Source: Sphingobium sp. (lineage in GTDB: Bacteria > Pseudomonadota > Alphaproteobacteria > Sphingomonadales > Sphingomonadaceae). From it: a stretch of 47,759 bases of DNA. The notes under the pieces were generated by a model, which was not told the origin of the DNA, searched no databases, and saw nothing but the letters and a program-made list of their open reading frames with translations. Below are positions 44,485-47,759 of this stretch, piece after piece. The stretch spans positions 1-47,759 of the forward strand of contig JALCRK010000027.1 in the NCBI GenBank assembly GCA_022652485.1. Direction: 5' to 3'. Position numbers and translations under genes: made by a program. How positions within the stretch are numbered: position 1 is the stretch's first letter; each line of letters opens with the position of its first letter.

Positions 44485-45511
44485 CGATGCCGATCGCCTG
44501 CGTGATATTGGTGAAGCCATCGCGCTGTAGCAACGCCTTGAGGCCGGTGTTGATCCGCGCGGCGAGATAGGGGCCTTCATAGATCATCGCGCTGTAGATC
44601 TGCACGAGCGACGCACCCGCGCGGATGCGCGCGTAAGCCTGTTCCGCGCTCGCTATGCCGCCCACGCCGATCAGTGGCACCGACGCGCCCAGCGCGGCCC
44701 GGAAATCCCTGAGGCGTTGCAAGGCAAGATCATGCAGCGGCGCGCCGGAGAGGCCGCCTGTCTCCTCCGCATGGGCAGAGCGCAGTGGCGGGCGGCTGAT
44801 GGTGGTGTTGGAGACGATCAGCGCATCGACCTTGTGATCGACGACGCTGGCAGCGATGTCGTCAATATCGGCGGGTTCCAGATCCGGCGCTACCTTGAGG
44901 AACACCGGGGGGCCATGCGCCCCGCGCTCGGCCATCACCGCGCCGAGCAGCTCATCCAGCGGCCCGCGCCCCTGCAACGCGCGCAGGCCGGGCGTGTTGG
45001 GGGACGAGATGTTGACGGTGAGATAATCCGCGAACGGCGCCATCTGGCGCACGCCGGTCACATAATCGGCGATGCGGTCCGTCGCGTCCTTGTTCGCGCC
45101 AATGTTGACGCCGATCACCCGGCCCGCGCGCGGCATGTGCCTCAGGCGCTCGATCGCATCAGCCTGTCCGCCATTGTTGAAACCCATGCGATTGATGACG
45201 GCATGGTCTTCCGCGAGCCTGAACAGGCGCGGCTTCGGATTTCCGCTCTGCGGCAGGGGGGTCAAGGTGCCGAGTTCGGCAAAACCACATCCAAAATGGT
45301 TCATTAAATGGGCGACCTCGCCGTCCTTGTCGAATCCGGCCGCCAGCCCCACCGGGTTGGGAAAATCGATGCCGGCGAGGGAGACGGAAAGCATGGGATC
45401 CGCCGGTTGCGGGCGGCCCGAGACGAAGGCCTTCAGGGCAAAAAGGGCAATGAAATGCGCCGTTTCCGGATCAAGGCGGAACAGAAAAGGACGTAACAGG
45501 GGATAGAGCAT
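44474..45511 (-). CDS. pyrD: Dihydroorotate dehydrogenase (quinone), class 2
   Basis: A 345-residue enzyme of pyrimidine synthesis that oxidises dihydroorotate with FMN and passes electrons to the quinone pool. The N-terminal amphipathic part (YPLLRPFLFRLDPETAHFIAL) is the class 2 membrane anchor. Core motifs are NPVGLAAGFDKDGE, GFAELGTLTPLPQSGNP, RMGFNNGG, VNISSPNTPGLRALQ with the catalytic Ser, LKVAPDL, SNTT and GVGGIASAEQAYARIRAGAS. ATG at 45511 gives the normal length; the open frame runs to 45814. It overlaps ggt. Confidence 0.96.
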   Translation of the reverse strand: MLYPLLRPFLFRLDPETAHFIALFALKAFVSGRPQPADPMLSVSLAGIDFPNPVGLAAGFDKDGEVAHLMNHFGCGFAELGTLTPLPQSGNPKPRLFRLAEDHAVINRMGFNNGGQADAIERLRHMPRAGRVIGVNIGANKDATDRIADYVTGVRQMAPFADYLTVNISSPNTPGLRALQGRGPLDELLGAVMAERGAHGPPVFLKVAPDLEPADIDDIAASVVDHKVDALIVSNTTISRPPLRSAHAEETGGLSGAPLHDLALQRLRDFRAALGASVPLIGVGGIASAEQAYARIRAGASLVQIYSAMIYEGPYLAARINTGLKALLQRDGFTNITQAIGIDAR

Positions 45512-45675
45512 AGTATGCCCGCTATGCCAGCGCCCCGGGGAGGCGTCAAAGTCTTGCTGAGGAGTGGTCTGCGAAACAGAGGTAAATTTTAAACCGGAAC
45601 ACGCGTTCGTTTTGGTGTGAACGGGGTGCAATGTCCAATTCATACAAGTGATCTTGTCGTTCTTGGCATACATAA

Positions 45676-45763
45676 ATGGCGCGACCCGAAGGGCTCTCTG
45701 GCAATCCGCTAGGAGACCTTTATACCTTATGCCCGGCTGCCTTCGTGCTGCCGGGCATTTTTT
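45676..45763 (+). ncRNA. Candidate small RNA or attenuated leader ending in an intrinsic terminator
   Basis: The sequence folds into CCC-GAA-GGG, an imperfect CTCTCTGGC / GCTAGGAGA stem around AATCC, and the terminator at 45729-45763. There is no gene upstream on the plus strand for the terminator to serve, as pyrD is on the other strand, so the structured transcript itself is the likely product. It may be a trans-acting sRNA or a regulated 5' leader of the AraC-type gene 130 bases downstream. I do not recognise it as a known riboswitch class. The 5' end is a guess; no clear promoter was found. Confidence 0.5.
45729..45763 (+). terminator. Strong intrinsic terminator
   Basis: A perfect 9-bp stem ATGCCCGGC / GCCGGGCAT, a 12-base loop containing CTTCG, then TTTTTT. 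It works on the plus strand only. Confidence 0.88.
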
Positions 45764-45893
45764 CTGGATAGCGAGTCCTCTTGCACGCTTGATACAATGG
45801 CTGGGTGCACCCATCTTGATTCGGGGCGTGCCTGGTATGTAAAAAACCTGCCCGGCATTGACACATGGTCAGAAACAGGGACGTTCTTTATTC

Positions 45894-46772
45894 ATGGATC
45901 AGGCTTTTCCCGGGAAAGATATCCGGACTCCGGTCGAGCTACGCTATTGGGAGCCGCCGGAAAGACTGCGTTTTTATTTCGGTTCGATTTATCTTTTTAC
46001 CGCAGCGGTGCCCGATTATCAGGACATGACCCGCGCCGACATGCCGCAACTGCGCTTCATGCTTTCCGGCGGCGGACAGTATGAATTCCATAATGGAAAC
46101 AGGATGGAGACGCCGGAGGTCTGCATGGTCGGGCCGACAATGGGCGCAACCAAATTCTATCTCGATGGCACCGCCGAAGTGTTCGGCATCTCGGTGTTGC
46201 CGCTGGGCTGGATAGGACTGGGGTGCGATAGCGCGCACATGTTTGTCGATACGCTCTGCGATGTCGTGGCGCGCTGCGGAACATATTACCACGACCAGCT
46301 TTCGTTGCTGCGCACGACCCCCGATCCTAACGAGGCGGCGGAGAGGCTGTGGCAGTTTCTCGAGTCGCAGCTCTCGCCCGCGAGCCCTCAGATGATCGAG
46401 CTGGTCACCGCGATCGACGAATGGCTGGGAGGCGACGAGTCCCCCCGGATCGAGGATATCGTGGAGACCACGGGTCTGTCGCCACGCCAGCTGTCGCGCT
46501 ACACCAACCGGCTCTATGGCGCGCCGCCCAAGCTGCTGGCGCGCAAATACCGCGCGCTGCGCTGCGCCTCGCAGATTGTGATCGACAAGAAAAACTGGAC
46601 CGAGCTGTGCGACGAGGGCAATTTCTATGACCAGTCGCACTTCATCCGCGAGATCAAACAGTTCCTGGGCCACACGCCGCACCAGTTGCTGCATGACCCG
46701 ACGGCGGTGGCCCGGCTGACGGTGCAAAGGCGGGCATTGACCGGCCTCATGCGGCTCAACCGCATCAGCTGA
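45894..46772 (+). CDS. AraC-family transcriptional regulator
   Basis: A 292-residue AraC/XylS-type regulator. The C-terminal double helix-turn-helix (about residues 185-285) contains DIVETTGLSPRQLSRYTNRLYG and the signature region DEGNFYDQSHFIREIKQFLGHTPHQLL. The N-terminal domain (RYWEPPERLRFYFGSIYLF, MPQLRFMLSGGGQYEFHNG, VFGISVLPLGW) is cupin-like and should bind an unknown small ligand. ATG at 45894 gives the family start; TTG at 45858 would add 12 residues. The target is unknown, but candidates are the adjacent genes. It is separated from the suf regulator by about 90 bases. Confidence 0.88.
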   Translation: MDQAFPGKDIRTPVELRYWEPPERLRFYFGSIYLFTAAVPDYQDMTRADMPQLRFMLSGGGQYEFHNGNRMETPEVCMVGPTMGATKFYLDGTAEVFGISVLPLGWIGLGCDSAHMFVDTLCDVVARCGTYYHDQLSLLRTTPDPNEAAERLWQFLESQLSPASPQMIELVTAIDEWLGGDESPRIEDIVETTGLSPRQLSRYTNRLYGAPPKLLARKYRALRCASQIVIDKKNWTELCDEGNFYDQSHFIREIKQFLGHTPHQLLHDPTAVARLTVQRRALTGLMRLNRIS

Positions 46773-46822
46773 TTTATATCGTCATTGTGACTTGATGTGA
46801 TGGACCCGCGCGCCCATATGCG

Positions 46823-46851
46823 CCTAATCGGAGTGATTCGTTCCGATTAGG
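46823..46851 (+). promoter_or_regulatory. Perfect inverted repeat operator candidate of the suf operon
   Basis: CCTAATCGGA (46823-46832) and TCCGATTAGG (46842-46851) are perfect 10-bp arms with a 9-base spacer, ending 14 bases before the regulator ATG. A weak TTGATG (46792) / CATATG (46815) promoter with 17-base spacing would start transcription inside the left arm, a position suited to autorepression by the Rrf2 protein. Confidence 0.6.
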
Positions 46852-46865
46852 TGGGAGCACGGGCA

Positions 46866-47279
46866 ATGCGGCTTTCGAGCCTTGCCGATTATGCGGTGGT
46901 GATGATGGGTGCGGCGGCGCGGCATTGTGGCGGCCAGCGCACGAGCGCGACCGAGCTTGCCGCCGAGACGGGCATACCGCTGCCCACCGCGCAGAAGCTC
47001 GTCAGCCTGCTCACCCGCGCGGGGTTGCTGAAATCGGTGCGCGGTCAGGGCGGCGGCATCAAGCTCGCGCGGCCCTCGGCGGCGATCAGCCTTGCCGACA
47101 TCATCGAAGCGATCGAGGGGCCGATTGCCATGACGAATTGCACCAACCACGGCGCCTGCGGCTGCACGATCGAGCCGGATTGCTCGGTCAAGCCGCACTG
47201 GAGTGCGGTCAACACCGCGGTGCGCGGCGCGCTGGGCGAGGTGAGCCTTGCCAGCCTTTCGGCGGGAGCCCGCGCATGA
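46866..47279 (+). CDS. Rrf2-family SUF system regulator (IscR-like)
   Basis: A 137-residue Rrf2/IscR-type regulator at the head of the suf operon. The winged-helix N-terminus is [18 protein letters not shown], with [30 protein letters not shown]. Cysteines 92, 98, 100 and 106 ([13 protein letters not shown]) are positioned to hold an Fe-S cluster, matching the IscR arrangement 92/98/104 loosely. It likely senses Fe-S status and represses the suf genes when clusters are plentiful. GGGAG precedes the ATG at 46866 at good spacing. It overlaps sufB by four bases (ATGA), so they are co-translated. Confidence 0.92.
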   Translation: MRLSSLADYAVVMMGAAARHCGGQRTSATELAAETGIPLPTAQKLVSLLTRAGLLKSVRGQGGGIKLARPSAAISLADIIEAIEGPIAMTNCTNHGACGCTIEPDCSVKPHWSAVNTAVRGALGEVSLASLSAGARA

Positions 47280-47759
47280 CGGATACGCCGGTAAAGGATG
47301 CCGCCGCCCATGCCGCCGCTGCTCGCGTCGCGGACTATGAGCATGGCTGGTCTTCCGACATCGAGCAGGAATATGGCCCGAAAGGCCTCTCAGAGGATAC
47401 GGTCCGCTTCATCTCGGCCAAGAAGAACGAGCCGGAATGGATGCTGGATTGGCGGTTGAAGGCCTATCGCCACTGGCTGACGATGACGCCGCCCGATTGG
47501 GCCAAGCTCAACGTGCCGCCGATCGATTACGATCAAGCCTATTATTGGGCCGCGCCCAAGGCGAAGCCGAAGCTCGGCAGCCTCGATGAGGTCGACCCCG
47601 AAATCCTGCGCATCTATGAGAAGCTCGGCATCCCGCTGGAGGAGCAGAAGGTGCTCGCGGGCGTCGAGGGCGCGCGAAAAGTGGCGGTGGACGCGGTGTT
47701 CGACAGCGTTTCCGTTGCCACCACCTTCCGCAAGGAGCTGGAGGAGGCGGGCGTCATCT
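47276..47759 (+). CDS. sufB: Fe-S assembly scaffold SufB, 3' end beyond the window
   Basis: The first 161 codons of SufB, cut by the window edge. Diagnostic family text is [76 protein letters not shown] and [26 protein letters not shown]. SufB, with SufC and SufD, assembles Fe-S clusters under stress. The ATG overlaps the regulator's TGA. The rest of the suf operon should follow immediately to the right. Confidence 0.95.
   Translation, partial: MTDTPVKDAAAHAAAARVADYEHGWSSDIEQEYGPKGLSEDTVRFISAKKNEPEWMLDWRLKAYRHWLTMTPPDWAKLNVPPIDYDQAYYWAAPKAKPKLGSLDEVDPEILRIYEKLGIPLEEQKVLAGVEGARKVAVDAVFDSVSVATTFRKELEEAGVI

Larger units (their letters stand above)
45512..45893. other. Intergenic region with pyrD promoter and an RNA element
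   Basis: A 382-base gap between divergent genes. The pyrD-proximal part (45512-45645) should contain the pyrD promoter. The middle holds the terminator-ended RNA candidate described separately. The right part (45764-45893) is the AraC-type gene's upstream region. A small open frame at 45648-45842 has no coding character. Confidence 0.5.

Noticed and set aside
45648..45842. 64-residue open frame over the RNA candidate
   Set aside because: It runs straight through a strong terminator hairpin, has no ribosome site and resembles no protein.

Overview
The window reads as chromosomal DNA of an alphaproteobacterium, most likely a sphingomonad (order Sphingomonadales). The grounds are the high G+C of the core part, the bolA - dnaJ-like - cobS - cobT neighbourhood, a PEP-CTERM protein with a PEPATWA...GFG tail, a suf operon led by an Rrf2 regulator, and the overall protein similarity. 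No rRNA, tRNA, CRISPR array or insertion sequence was seen. The order-level placement is inference; no database was searched.

Region 1 (about 1-8,000, minus strand, visibly lower G+C): a surface-polysaccharide island. In transcription order it holds a 1,093-residue fusion (pyruvyltransferase-like domain, coiled coil, Y-L-x-x-G-x-x-E-G-R repeats, GT4), a GT2-GT4 double glycosyltransferase, a hexapeptide acetyltransferase and a methyltransferase. A DDD-type glycosyltransferase follows after a gap. The first four genes are tightly packed or overlapping.

Region 2 (about 8,500-20,650): an accessory zone. A decayed Xre/ParS-like antitoxin remnant lies near 8.5-9.0 kb, and an intact RES/Xre toxin-antitoxin pair, clearly its paralogue, lies at 18.7-19.9 kb. 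Between them are manC (GDP-mannose supply), a divergent wza-type polysaccharide export lipoprotein and a 2,087-residue autotransporter. A HigBA-type module follows at 20.06-20.64 kb. Its toxin reading frame has homology upstream of any usable start codon, and its promoter region carries a perfect 11-bp inverted repeat.

Region 3 (20.7-32.6 kb, minus strand, high G+C): a TonB-dependent receptor; the Kdo operon kdsD-kdsB-kdsA with two ATGA overlaps; a YdjM-like membrane hydrolase - photolyase - cyclopropane fatty acid synthase run; and korA-korB with a small monooxygenase-like gene. The korA-korB gap contains a double-hairpin palindromic repeat.

Region 4 (32.7-45.5 kb): bolA, a divergent dnaJ-like gene, an AT-rich membrane-protein insert, cobS, an oppositely oriented PEP-CTERM gene with its own terminator, cobT, a nitroreductase, a small membrane protein, and cysS, which contains a sharply bounded AT-rich patch. 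On the minus strand follow an acyl-CoA ligase, ggt and pyrD.

Region 5 (45.5-47.8 kb, plus strand): an intergenic interval with a probable small RNA ending in an intrinsic terminator, an AraC-type regulator, and the suf operon start. The last consists of an Rrf2/IscR-like regulator with a perfect inverted-repeat operator candidate, then sufB cut by the window edge.

Functionally the left third builds and exports surface glycans and large surface proteins. The rest is mostly core metabolism and stress repair. The most unusual signals are the giant fusion glycosyltransferase, the paired decayed and intact toxin-antitoxin loci, the start-less HigB, the AT-rich domain patch in cysS, the interrupted cobS/cobT locus, and the terminator-ended RNA at 45.7 kb.
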